Below, one piece after another: positions 9,128-17,465 of a DNA stretch of 64,000 nucleotides. Below the pieces are notes generated by a model. It was not told the origin of the DNA. It worked only from the letters and a program-made list of their open reading frames with translations, and made no database searches. The DNA lies in the NCBI RefSeq assembly GCF_928381505.1, contig NZ_CAKMSJ010000008.1:59084-123083 (forward strand). Reading direction: 5' to 3'. Numbering within the stretch: the first letter of the stretch is position 1; each line of letters begins with the position of its first letter. Source of the DNA: Rothia endophytica (GTDB lineage Bacteria; Actinomycetota; Actinomycetes; Actinomycetales; Micrococcaceae). The translations under genes were made by a program, and so were the position numbers.

Positions 9128-9718
9128 ATGTCAGATTTTAATGTTTCAACCCTTTTACACAGGTTTGGGCACAAAAAAACCTCTGATTCTGTTGTGCCGC
9201 TTGTAAAAAAACAAGTTCTTTTTATCTGCACCGGAAATATAGCTCGTAGCGCGTCTGCGCAATACATCTCCCGCTCTAAAATTTCACCGGAGGCGCAGTG
9301 GAGCTTTGACAGTGCTGGGACTGGTGCTGTGGTGGGCTCCGGTGTGGCCCCTTATATTGATAGAGAGCTAGATGTTCGTGGCGTTGAATATGGTGCTCAC
9401 CGGGCCAAACAGGTAACGGAAAGAATGATCGCTGAATCTGCCTTAGTCCTGGTGATGGAGAAGGAGCATCTTCGCTGGTTGGTCCATGAGTGGCCGCAGT
9501 ATCGGTCAAAAATTCACCTTCTGGGGCAAATGGCACGGCTGCGGAAGCATGCCGGACGGCGCGTTAATCCGGTCGCCTTCATGCAACAGCGCGTCGAAGA
9601 GCCTTTAGCATCCGATGAAATAGCTGACCCTTACCTCAGAGGTGAAGCTGCTGCTCAGAAGACCGTTCAGGAAGTCGAGAACGCACTTGATGTCATCATT
9701 CCCTGGCTAGGGTACTAA
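9128..9718 (+). CDS. low-molecular-weight protein tyrosine phosphatase
   Basis: A cytosolic phosphatase of the Wzb/YwlE/Ptp family, 196 residues. The P-loop CTGNIARSAS runs from C34 with R40 and S41, the catalytic CX5R signature. The second cysteine usual in the family (NICRS) is alanine here. The general acid aspartate is in IADPYLRGE near the C-terminus. A 30-residue N-terminal extension precedes the domain. The likely partner is the BY-type tyrosine kinase at 27401-28822, since Wzc/Wzb pairs control capsule export. The pairing is inferred from the shared polysaccharide context, not from adjacency. A role on protein arginine phosphate is an alternative. Confidence 0.85.
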   Translation: MSDFNVSTLLHRFGHKKTSDSVVPLVKKQVLFICTGNIARSASAQYISRSKISPEAQWSFDSAGTGAVVGSGVAPYIDRELDVRGVEYGAHRAKQVTERMIAESALVLVMEKEHLRWLVHEWPQYRSKIHLLGQMARLRKHAGRRVNPVAFMQQRVEEPLASDEIADPYLRGEAAAQKTVQEVENALDVIIPWLGY

Positions 9719-9834
9719 ACTTTTGCGTGCGTTATAGCTCACTGTATTTCGTATCAGGGCATGACTTTGATACTATTTTGACTGTCTGTTCTCAAGGAGT
9801 TTTGCGTGAGTTCACCTCCAGAGCCAGTCAGTGA

Positions 9835-9906
9835 TCCGCCATGGTGTAATTGGCAACACAGCGGCCTTTGGAGCCGTTATTCAAGGTTCGAGTCCTTGTG
9901 GCGGAG
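9835..9906 (+). tRNA. tRNA-Gln (anticodon TTG)
   Basis: The acceptor arm TCCGCCA pairs with TGGCGGA, followed by discriminator G. The anticodon loop CTTTGGA places TTG at positions 34-36. The T loop GGTTCGAGTCC is intact. The 3' CCA is not encoded. It lies directly upstream of glmU, an arrangement common in Micrococcaceae. Confidence 0.95.
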
Positions 9907-9977
9907 CTAGTCACCACGTTAAGCGTTGAAATAATCACCGGTGACGATTCCCATATCACTCGAGGAGTCCACACATT

Positions 9978-11432
9978 GTGAGCACTGCAGTAGCGAAAGC
10001 ACCGTCAGCCGTCATCGTTCTAGCAGCAGGTGCTGGAACCCGTATGAAGTCAGAGACTCCCAAGGTAATGCACCCTATTGGTGGGCGTTCCATGGTTGAG
10101 CACGCGATAGCGGCTGCTCAGGATCTTCGTCCCCAGCTTCTAGCAGTTGTGGTGCGTCACCAGCGTGACAAGGTAGCAGCCCACGTTACTGCCTTTGACC
10201 CTTCTGTCACCATTGTGGATCAGGATGACGTTCCCGGCACCGGTCGTGCAGTTGAAGTTGGCCTCCTGGGTCTTGACGAGAGTGCCACCGTTGAGGGAAC
10301 CGTTGTCGTCACCTACGGCGATGTTCCTCTACTCCGCTCAGAAACACTCAAAGAACTCATCGCGGTTCATGAGCTTGATGGTAATGCGGTCACTGTTCTG
10401 ACCACTAATATTGCTGATCCTGGCGCTTATGGGCGTATCGTTCGCAACGCTGCGGGTGAAGTAACCGCTATTGTTGAGGCGAAAGACGCCACCAAAGAAC
10501 AGCTAGCTATCACCGAGATTAACTCGGGTATCTACGCCTTTGATGCGGCTGTTCTCCGCGAATCACTCAAGCAGGTCACTACCGATAATGCTCAGGGTGA
10601 AAAGTACATTACCGATGTTTTGGAGATTGCTCGCAACGCTGGCCACCGCACCAGTGCTCTAGCGATTGAGGATCGTTGGGAAGTTGAGGGCGCTAACGAC
10701 CGCGTACAACTCGCACAGCTGGGGCGTAAGCTCAACGACCGTCTGCTCGAGATGCATATGCGCAACGGCGTGACCATCGTGGACCCAGCTACCACCTGGG
10801 TTGATGTAACAGTAACCATCGACAATGACGTCACCATTCTGCCCGGCGTTCAGCTGCAGGGAACCACCAGCATCGCTACTGGTTCAACTGTTGGCCCTGA
10901 TTCCACTTTGAAAAACATCACTGTGGGTGCCAACGTCACCATTGAACGCACTCACGGTTCTGACTCAGTTATTGATGCCGGTGCAGTTGTTGGCCCCTTT
11001 GCTTATCTGCGCCCCGGCACCCACCTGCACGAAGACGGCAAGATTGGCACCTTTGTAGAGACCAAGAACGCTGAAATCGGTAAGGGCTCTAAGGTGCCTC
11101 ACCTGTCTTACGCAGGGGATGTCACCATCGGTGAGAACTCCAACATTGGCGCGGCGTCCATCTTCGTTAACTACGATGGTGTCAACAAGCACCGCTCCAC
11201 CGTAGGTAATAACGTGCGCATGGGCTCCGATAACATGTACGTCGCTCCTGTCACTATCGGTGATGGGGCGTATTCTGGAGCTGGGACCGTTATTCGCCAG
11301 GACGTCCCCGCTGGCGCCCTTGCAATCAACGAAGCCCCCCAACGCAATATTGAAGGCTGGGTTACCAAAAACCGAGCGGGTACTGAGGCTGCAGCTGCAG
11401 CCGAGGCAGCAACCTCTGAGGAGAACAAGTAA
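9978..11432 (+). CDS. glmU: bifunctional UDP-GlcNAc pyrophosphorylase / GlcN-1-P acetyltransferase
   Basis: The enzyme makes UDP-GlcNAc for peptidoglycan and for the surface glycans encoded nearby. The N-terminal uridyltransferase domain has LAAGAGTRMKS at about residues 15-25 and VTYGDVPLL. The C-terminal half is a left-handed beta helix of hexapeptide repeats with YLRPGTHLHEDGKIGTFVE and FVNYDGVNKHRS, which carry the acetyltransferase residues. At 484 residues it has normal actinobacterial length, with an alanine-rich tail. The start is GTG at 9978, set by CGAGGAG at 9961-9967. The stop overlaps the prs start as TAATG, so the two genes are translationally coupled. Confidence 0.96.
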   Translation: MSTAVAKAPSAVIVLAAGAGTRMKSETPKVMHPIGGRSMVEHAIAAAQDLRPQLLAVVVRHQRDKVAAHVTAFDPSVTIVDQDDVPGTGRAVEVGLLGLDESATVEGTVVVTYGDVPLLRSETLKELIAVHELDGNAVTVLTTNIADPGAYGRIVRNAAGEVTAIVEAKDATKEQLAITEINSGIYAFDAAVLRESLKQVTTDNAQGEKYITDVLEIARNAGHRTSALAIEDRWEVEGANDRVQLAQLGRKLNDRLLEMHMRNGVTIVDPATTWVDVTVTIDNDVTILPGVQLQGTTSIATGSTVGPDSTLKNITVGANVTIERTHGSDSVIDAGAVVGPFAYLRPGTHLHEDGKIGTFVETKNAEIGKGSKVPHLSYAGDVTIGENSNIGAASIFVNYDGVNKHRSTVGNNVRMGSDNMYVAPVTIGDGAYSGAGTVIRQDVPAGALAINEAPQRNIEGWVTKNRAGTEAAAAAEAATSEENK

Positions 11433-12415
11433 TGACGGAGATTACTAATCCGGGCGAAAAGAAGATGGCCCTGCTGAGTGGTAGCGCCCACCCAGAACTT
11501 GCACAGCAGATTGCAGCTGAGCTGGGCAACGAAGTTCTACCTAGCTCCTCTTACGTTTTTGCTAACGGGGAACGCTATGTACGCTTTGAAGAATCAGTGC
11601 GCGGTGCAGATGCTTTTGTGATTCAGGCGCATCCTGCTCCCATCAATGAGTGGCTGATGGAACAGCTCATCATGATTGACTCCCTCAAGCGTGCATCGGC
11701 TCGTTCCATTACCGTGGTTTCGCCGTTCTACCCCTATGCCCGTCAGGACAAGAAGCATAAGGGCCGTGAGCCTATCTCCGCTCGTCTCATCTCAGATCTC
11801 TACAAGACTGCCGGTGCTGACCGTCTGATGAGCGTGGACCTGCACACTGCTCAGATTCAGGGCTTCTTTGATGGCCCCGTGGATCATCTGATGGCAATCC
11901 CCCTACTGGCAGAGTACGTAGCGAGCAAGGTTGATACCAAGAACGTCACCGTTGTTTCGCCTGATACCGGCCGCGTGCGCGTTGCTGAAGAGTGGGCAGA
12001 GCTTCTGGGCGGCGCGCCTCTTGCCTTTGTGCACAAGACCCGCGATATTAATGTCCCCAACCAGGCTATCTCAAAGACCGTGGTGGGCGATATTGAAGGC
12101 CGTACCTGCGTGCTCATCGATGACATGATCGATACCGGCGGTACCATTGCTGGCGCGGTGAAGGTGCTCAAGGATAACGGTGCAAAAGACGTCATTATCG
12201 CAGCTACCCACGCTGTCTTCTCACACCCTGCCGCTGAGCGTCTGGGCTCCTGCGGCGCCAGTGAGGTGGTAGTGACTAACACCCTGCCGCTGCGCGATGA
12301 CCAGAAGTTCGAGAACCTGACAGTTCTATCGATTGCCCCTCTCTTGGGCCGGGCTATCAAGGAAGTCTTTGATGAAGGCTCCGTCACCAGCCTGTTTGAA
12401 GGCAAGGCCCACTAG
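11432..12415 (+). CDS. prs: ribose-phosphate pyrophosphokinase
   Basis: It forms PRPP from ribose 5-phosphate and ATP for purine, pyrimidine, histidine and tryptophan synthesis. The 327-residue protein has SVDLHTAQIQGFFDGPVDHL (metal and ATP site), SPDTGRVRVAEEWAELLGG (flexible loop) and the PRPP-binding VLIDDMIDTGGTI. The length and all motifs are normal. It overlaps glmU by one base. A hairpin terminator follows, and beyond it begins the large polysaccharide insertion. In Mycobacterium tuberculosis prsA and glmU are likewise adjacent. Confidence 0.97.
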   Translation: MTEITNPGEKKMALLSGSAHPELAQQIAAELGNEVLPSSSYVFANGERYVRFEESVRGADAFVIQAHPAPINEWLMEQLIMIDSLKRASARSITVVSPFYPYARQDKKHKGREPISARLISDLYKTAGADRLMSVDLHTAQIQGFFDGPVDHLMAIPLLAEYVASKVDTKNVTVVSPDTGRVRVAEEWAELLGGAPLAFVHKTRDINVPNQAISKTVVGDIEGRTCVLIDDMIDTGGTIAGAVKVLKDNGAKDVIIAATHAVFSHPAAERLGSCGASEVVVTNTLPLRDDQKFENLTVLSIAPLLGRAIKEVFDEGSVTSLFEGKAH

Positions 12416-12434
12416 CTACCATCACCTATGATCA

Positions 12435-12464
12435 TGCGGTTCCAGCTCAGTAGCTGGTGCCGCA
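12435..12464 (+). terminator. hairpin terminator after prs
   Basis: TGCGG-TT-CCAGCT and AGCTGG-TG-CCGCA form a stem with one internal loop around CAGT, followed by ACGTTTTCATATT. It lies 20 bases past the prs stop and separates glmU-prs from polysaccharide cluster 1. Confidence 0.7.
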
Positions 12465-12525
12465 CGTTTTCATATTCTGACTTGTCTCGGAGTAGTTGCC
12501 GAGTCACTACAAAAGGAGTCTGATC

Positions 12526-13623
12526 ATGAGAGTAGGTATGTTGTCTTCTTGGGATATGGAAGATCCATCCTCATGGTCTGGCGTAGTTTTGCCTGCTTGC
12601 CAAAGTCTTGCTGAAAAAGTTGAATTAGTACCTTTACAGGTGCCAAAAATGCGTGATTCTATGGTGGATCGTCTTCTTACACGGTTGCTCGGTCTCCTGA
12701 AGATTACCTACCTACCAGGTGATTCTTTCGCCACCTCCTTCCGCAAGGCACGGGCTGTGAGAAAGTTGCTGAATCAGCATCAAGTAGATGTAGTGGTATC
12801 GTTCGCAGCTGCCAAAGAGTCCTTGGGTGTGCCTGCCCATATTCCTCTAGTTCAGGTAACTGATTCGTCTTTTAAAGCCATAGTTAAGGCGTATTTTAAG
12901 CACCACAAAGTATCCCGCCTCACCCTGTTTCAAGGTGTAATGTTGGATCGTTGGGTAGCGCGTAGAAGTGATTATTTCTGTGTAGCCAGTGAATGGTCTG
13001 CCCAACAACTGATCAATGATAACGGGGTGAGCCCAGAAGCTATTCGCGTACTTCCTTTCGGTCCGGGAACTTCGCCTGTATCGGGGCCTTTAGGCTCTAA
13101 ATCTACTGACCCAGGTATCGCTGTTCTCTTCATTGCATCTAACTGGGCCCGTAAGGGTGGGGAACGGGCTCTGAAGAGCTTTAGAAAAGCCCGTCTTGTG
13201 CGCCATGAACTCACTCTCACAGTGGTGGGGGCACCACCGCTCGTAACTGAAACAGATGGAGTGAAGTTCTTACCACGCCAAACACGTGAAGAATTATCTA
13301 GCTTGTATCGTTCCCACCACCTCTTATTAGAACCAACCGAGGCAAGCGCAGGTGGAGTGGTTGTGACTGATGCTCTCAACCACGGGTTGCCCGTACTTTC
13401 TACCCTGGTTGGTGGCATCACCACCCTGGTTCGCCCGGGTGAAACTGGTTGGCTAGTATCGCCGGATAACGCGGTTGAAGAAATGGCAGAGCTGTTGGTA
13501 ACTCTGACGCCGGCCGAATTGACTCGAGTTTCAGCAGCTGCTGAGCAAGACGCTGGTCAACGTTTGACCTGGGAGAACTGGTCAAAAGGAATGCTAGAAG
13601 TCTGTGAAAAATTGGCTCCTTAG
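12526..13623 (+). CDS. GT4 glycosyltransferase
   Basis: First gene of polysaccharide cluster 1. The GT-B fold is shown by AVLFIASNWARKGGERALKSF at the start of the donor domain and by LLLEPTEASAGGVVVTDALNHGLPVL, where E and D of the acidic motif sit around the nucleotide-sugar pocket. The start is the ATG at 12526, fixed by AAAAGGAG at 12511-12518; a longer frame reaching 12496 has no ribosome site. The length is 365 residues. It has no signal peptide, so it acts on the cytoplasmic face. Donor and acceptor are unknown. Confidence 0.85.
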   Translation: MRVGMLSSWDMEDPSSWSGVVLPACQSLAEKVELVPLQVPKMRDSMVDRLLTRLLGLLKITYLPGDSFATSFRKARAVRKLLNQHQVDVVVSFAAAKESLGVPAHIPLVQVTDSSFKAIVKAYFKHHKVSRLTLFQGVMLDRWVARRSDYFCVASEWSAQQLINDNGVSPEAIRVLPFGPGTSPVSGPLGSKSTDPGIAVLFIASNWARKGGERALKSFRKARLVRHELTLTVVGAPPLVTETDGVKFLPRQTREELSSLYRSHHLLLEPTEASAGGVVVTDALNHGLPVLSTLVGGITTLVRPGETGWLVSPDNAVEEMAELLVTLTPAELTRVSAAAEQDAGQRLTWENWSKGMLEVCEKLAP

Positions 13624-13734
13624 TGATTCTAAGCCTGGCTGAGAATATGGAGTCTGAGCCCAAAACGTCGCCGCTACCACAACAGATGACGTTGGTATCC
13701 GCCCCGCAACATGATTCGATAGGGAGTAGAGAGT

Positions 13735-14658
13735 ATGCGAAGAAGAGGAGGCCGTGTGCCATTACTTTCGGTCATTATCCCTTTTTATGGTGACCCCACC
13801 GATACCCTAGCACTACTTTCAGAACTTGAATCTCAGGGAATCCCAGATTCCGTTGAAATTATCGTGTCAGATGATTGCTCACCCATCTCCTTCCCATCAC
13901 ATCAAGGTGTTACGGTAGTGCGCCGTAGCTCAAACGGTGGTTTTGGATCCAACGTCAACACCGCTGTTGCTGTTGCTAGGGGAGAGTGGGTGTTGATTCT
14001 CAACAGTGATTTGACCCCACCAGAGAACTTCTTAGTACGCATGATTCAGGCAGCCCAAGAGGAAGGAGCAGCCCTGCTGAGCCCTCACATCGTAGGCCAC
14101 CGGGGTGAAAGTCAGTGGGTAGGGAGGAAATTCCCCCTAACTCGTCATCACATGTGGGAGTGGTTTACTCCGGCGGCGCGATTACGCTCCACCGTATTCT
14201 GGCACGCGATGGTGGGGCACGATGTAACCTGTGTCAGCGGCAAGCGAGCTGAGCCTGATTGGCTGATGGGAGCCTGCATGATGCTCCGTCGTCAAGACTT
14301 CAACGCTGTAGGCGGCATGGATGAGCGATTCTTTATGAATAGCGAAGAAATTGACTTGCAACGGCGGCTAGCTGAACGAGGCACGAAGAGAGTCTTTCGC
14401 GGAGATATCGTAGTGGAGCACCTGGGTGGAGGCTCATCGGGCGCGTCAGCTCAACGTCGTCAGTGGGTATTGGACTCTCGTTTTATCTACAACGCTAAAT
14501 GGGGTCAAGGGCAGCACCTGGCGTTAGCCCTTAGATTGACGAGCTATGCAAACTTTTTCTTCAACTTGATTCGGTTCATCCGCAATAAAGCGGTGACCCC
14601 GCGCGCTGGTCTGCGCGAAGAACTGGCCTTTATCAAGAAAGCAGAACACAAAAACTAA
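13735..14658 (+). CDS. GT2 glycosyltransferase, rhamnosyltransferase-like
   Basis: A GT-A fold protein with LLSVIIPFYGDP, EIIVSDDCSP and NGGFGSNVNTAVAVARGEW. The metal-site triplet is NSD (VLILNSDLTPP) rather than DXD, as in the WbbL/rhamnosyltransferase subgroup. It continues with WLMGACMMLRRQDFNAVGGM and FFMNSEEIDLQRRLAERG. Together with the dTDP-rhamnose genes at 28976-32328, this makes a rhamnosyl transfer role plausible but unproven. The start may be ATG 13735 or, with the better AGAGGAGG site at 13744-13751, GTG 13756. Its stop overlaps the next start as TAATG. Confidence 0.86.
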   Translation: MRRRGGRVPLLSVIIPFYGDPTDTLALLSELESQGIPDSVEIIVSDDCSPISFPSHQGVTVVRRSSNGGFGSNVNTAVAVARGEWVLILNSDLTPPENFLVRMIQAAQEEGAALLSPHIVGHRGESQWVGRKFPLTRHHMWEWFTPAARLRSTVFWHAMVGHDVTCVSGKRAEPDWLMGACMMLRRQDFNAVGGMDERFFMNSEEIDLQRRLAERGTKRVFRGDIVVEHLGGGSSGASAQRRQWVLDSRFIYNAKWGQGQHLALALRLTSYANFFFNLIRFIRNKAVTPRAGLREELAFIKKAEHKN

Positions 14659-15665
14659 TGGCAGAGAAACTCCTGATCATCAGCCCTGCTTTTCACGGCT
14701 ACTGTTATTCCATTGCAGACGGTTTCACCCAGCTTGGGTATGACGTTACTGTCCACCGCTATGACGCTTTTGATACGGTCAAAGATAAGGTCCGTAACAA
14801 GGCTCTTTATGAGCTCCCGTCTAAGGTTGGCTTTGATGGTCAAAAAGCTGCAGAAAAGGCAGCAACCACACAGGCTTTACAGGTTTTAGAGCAGGTTCAG
14901 CCTGATAAGCTCATCGTCATTAAAGCTGACACTTTGGGCGAGAACTTCTGGCAAGCAGTAGAGGAACGTAAAATTCCCTACATCCTTTGGCTCTACGACG
15001 ACCTAAAACGCCACCGTTACACAAAAGATTTTTTGCGGCAGATACCAACCGTGGTGAGCTACGCACGGTCTGAAACCGAAAATTTTGCTAACGCCGGTAT
15101 CAACGCCCACTTTGTGCCCAATGGGTATGACCCCAAGCTAGCTGCTTTTCCCACCTCACGTGTGCCTGAGGTGGTGTTTGTAGGTTCTCGATATGATAAT
15201 CGTGAAACCATGCTGTTGGCGCTCAAAGACGCCGGCGTGCCAGTAAGAGCTTATGGGCGGGGCTGGTCGCACCACCCCTTTGATCGGCTACGCACCTGGG
15301 AGCTGAAACGCCCCAATATCCCAGCTGAACGAGACATCCCTTTGCACGAAGCATATCGCGTGCAGGCTGTCGCTGCAGCCTCTCTGAATGTTCATGGGCT
15401 CCAAGAGGGGCTAGCGATGCGCACATTTGAAGTGCCCGGAATGAATGGCCTTCAACTGATTGATCGCCCGGATGTTGCTGAATTTTATGAGGTCGGTAAA
15501 GAGGTTTTGCTGTATCAGAGCATCGATGAACTCATCGAACTTTGCCAACATATTGTTGCTGATCCAAGCTGGAGCGACTCAATCCGTTTAGCCGGGTTAA
15601 AGCGTAGCCAGGCTGAGCACACCTTCTCTCACCGGGCGCAAGCGATGGACACCCTATGGGCCTAA
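14658..15665 (+). CDS. CgeB-like glycosyltransferase
   Basis: A 335-residue GT-B protein. LLIISPAFHGYCYSIADGF opens it. YILWLYDDLKRH, VVSYARSETENFANAGI and HFVPNGYDP in the middle, then VVFVGSRYDNRETMLLAL and GLAMRTFEVPGMNGLQLID near the C-terminus, match the CgeB/Glyco_trans_1_2 group seen in spore and capsule loci. The acidic residue of the nucleotide-sugar site is in RTFEVPG. It is coupled by one-base overlap to the gene before and by ten bases to the gene after. Its product sugar is unknown. Confidence 0.8.
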   Translation: MAEKLLIISPAFHGYCYSIADGFTQLGYDVTVHRYDAFDTVKDKVRNKALYELPSKVGFDGQKAAEKAATTQALQVLEQVQPDKLIVIKADTLGENFWQAVEERKIPYILWLYDDLKRHRYTKDFLRQIPTVVSYARSETENFANAGINAHFVPNGYDPKLAAFPTSRVPEVVFVGSRYDNRETMLLALKDAGVPVRAYGRGWSHHPFDRLRTWELKRPNIPAERDIPLHEAYRVQAVAAASLNVHGLQEGLAMRTFEVPGMNGLQLIDRPDVAEFYEVGKEVLLYQSIDELIELCQHIVADPSWSDSIRLAGLKRSQAEHTFSHRAQAMDTLWA

Positions 15666-16738
15666 AATACCCTGCTGACCTTGATGCCTGGAGCAAGTGG
15701 CAAGCTAGCTCAAAACCTGAACGTCGAGCAAAAGACTTTCTGCGGGGGTTCTTACGGTTAGCAAACGAAAAGACCAGCGAGTCTAACCAAGGTGCAGCTA
15801 ACTCCGTAACCGGAACTCTACATCTTCGTGGATCTTCCCCTCGCTTGCTTGTCGTTCTGGACTCCACCTCACCCACATCCTTGAGTTCCTTGGTGCGCCC
15901 TTTGCACTTTCTTGATGATGTAGACATTGCAGTATGGGCTCCTGAGGATGTATCAGCTCAACTACCTGATCACGTAACGGAGTGGCGCTGTGAACCTGCC
16001 ACCGAAACAAGCTTGGACGCGCTGACAGATGTTAGGGCCGTGATGGCTCTCGGGCACTACATGGGATTTGGGGGTGCAGCATACCGGCTGACCCAGCGCA
16101 CCGGCGCCCGGTTCGTGACCGTTCAGCATGGTCTGCACACTCCTTACGCCCCACCTTTGGCTCCAGGAACTCACCTCTTAGCTTTTAGCGAGGCTGATGC
16201 TCATTTCTGGATTTCGGACCGAACTGATGTTACCTATGATGTAGTGGGTTCTCAGCTCTTCTGGGATGCAGCGCAGAAGCCCAAGGTAGATATAACGGAG
16301 CTGGGGGAGCCAGTAGTCTTCCTGGGTCAAATGCACGGTGCAGAGTTGCCGCGCGCCTCCTTTGTAAGAGCCACCCTTAAGTTCGTTAAAAAACACGGGG
16401 CAGTCTATCGACCGCACCCTCAGGAGAAAGATAAACTATCAAGAGTAGTTCATGCCCTCATGAAAAAGATGGGTGTGACGATTGATGAATCTCAACAGCC
16501 TTTGAACCAGGTGAACAACCCTGTTGTTGCTATCTTTTCAACAGGCATCATTGAAGCGGCTATTCGCGGCGTGCCCTCCTGGGCTTATCACCCTGACCCC
16601 CCTGAGTGGCTCATGGAGTTTTGGGAACGTTATGGCATGAGTCAATGGGGAGATTCTCCGACACCGTCTCCTTCGCTTCCGCAGATAGAACCGGCCCGAT
16701 CAATCGCTACTATCATCACTCAACAGTTGGAGAAGTAA
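15656..16738 (+). CDS. probable GT-B transferase of capsule/teichoic type, function unassigned
   Basis: A 360-residue protein that lacks GT4 or GT2 motifs. What can be seen is TVQHGLHTPYAPPLAPG in the middle, VVFLGQMHGAELPR, and then AVYRPHPQEKDK with the HP pair and AIFSTGIIEAAIRGVPSWAY. The R-PHP and S-x3-E arrangement is reminiscent of CDP-glycerol or polysialyl-type transferases that use phospho-sugar or CMP-sugar donors. Given the adjacent NeuA and NeuB genes, a CMP-nonulosonate transferase is one hypothesis. It overlaps the previous gene by ten bases, and neuA follows after two bases. The assignment rests on motif resemblance only. Confidence 0.55.
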   Translation: MGLKYPADLDAWSKWQASSKPERRAKDFLRGFLRLANEKTSESNQGAANSVTGTLHLRGSSPRLLVVLDSTSPTSLSSLVRPLHFLDDVDIAVWAPEDVSAQLPDHVTEWRCEPATETSLDALTDVRAVMALGHYMGFGGAAYRLTQRTGARFVTVQHGLHTPYAPPLAPGTHLLAFSEADAHFWISDRTDVTYDVVGSQLFWDAAQKPKVDITELGEPVVFLGQMHGAELPRASFVRATLKFVKKHGAVYRPHPQEKDKLSRVVHALMKKMGVTIDESQQPLNQVNNPVVAIFSTGIIEAAIRGVPSWAYHPDPPEWLMEFWERYGMSQWGDSPTPSPSLPQIEPARSIATIITQQLEK

Positions 16739-16740
16739 AG

Positions 16741-17460
16741 ATGCGTGTGTTGTGTGTTATTCCGGTTCGCGGCGGTTCTAAAGGCATTCCTCGCAAAAAC
16801 ATAAAGCTGATTGCGGGCAAGCCTCTGGTAGCTTGGACCATCGAGCAGGCTTTAGCCGCTCAGACCGCTCTCGCGGGTGAACACACGGTTGATGTGCTGG
16901 TTTCAACCGATGACGCTGAGATAGCAGAGGTAGCTCGCGCACACGGCGCCCAGGTACCTTTCATGCGCCCAGCTCATTTGGCTGAGGACACCACCGCTAC
17001 AGAACCAGTGGTTGAACATGCCATCGAATTTTACACAGCTGCCGGTCAACGTCCAGACGCGGTAATGCTTCTGCAGGCAACCAGCCCGGTACGCCTGCAC
17101 GGAACCTTAGAGCGCGCTATTCGCCAGTTCGCTGAGTCTGACTCAGACTCCATGGTAGGTGTCATTCCCATCGGTCCTTTCATCTGGAATGCTACCGAAC
17201 CGCCCACCGCCCAGTATGAGGTCATGGCCCGCCCCCGCCGTCAGGAACTAACTCGTGAGACCTTTCGCTACCGTGAGAACGGGTCTATGTACATCACTAA
17301 AACCGAGCTCTACGAGACCCTACATAACCGTTTAGGCGGAGCAATTGAGCTATTTATGCTTGATGAGGTAGAGGGTGTGGACATTGACGCCATGATTGAC
17401 TTCACCGTAGCTGAACATCAACTTAAACAGACTTTCTCAACAGAAGAAAACGAAGGTTAA
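16741..17460 (+). CDS. neuA: acylneuraminate cytidylyltransferase (CMP-nonulosonate synthetase)
   Basis: It activates a nonulosonic acid (sialic, legionaminic or pseudaminic type) with CTP. The N-terminal IPVRGGSKGIPRKN is the CTP-binding signature. DVLVSTDDAEIAEVARAHGA, LLQATSPVRLHG and YRENGSMYITK are further conserved family blocks, and DEVEGVDIDAMIDF carries the metal-binding D-x-D. The 239-residue length fits a single-domain NeuA. The start is ATG 16741, which follows GGAGAAG closely; the frame is open 45 codons upstream but inside the preceding gene. Only five bases separate it from the NeuB fusion. Which nonulosonic acid is used cannot be told from sequence. Confidence 0.88.
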   Translation: MRVLCVIPVRGGSKGIPRKNIKLIAGKPLVAWTIEQALAAQTALAGEHTVDVLVSTDDAEIAEVARAHGAQVPFMRPAHLAEDTTATEPVVEHAIEFYTAAGQRPDAVMLLQATSPVRLHGTLERAIRQFAESDSDSMVGVIPIGPFIWNATEPPTAQYEVMARPRRQELTRETFRYRENGSMYITKTELYETLHNRLGGAIELFMLDEVEGVDIDAMIDFTVAEHQLKQTFSTEENEG

Positions 17461-17465
17461 CCCCG

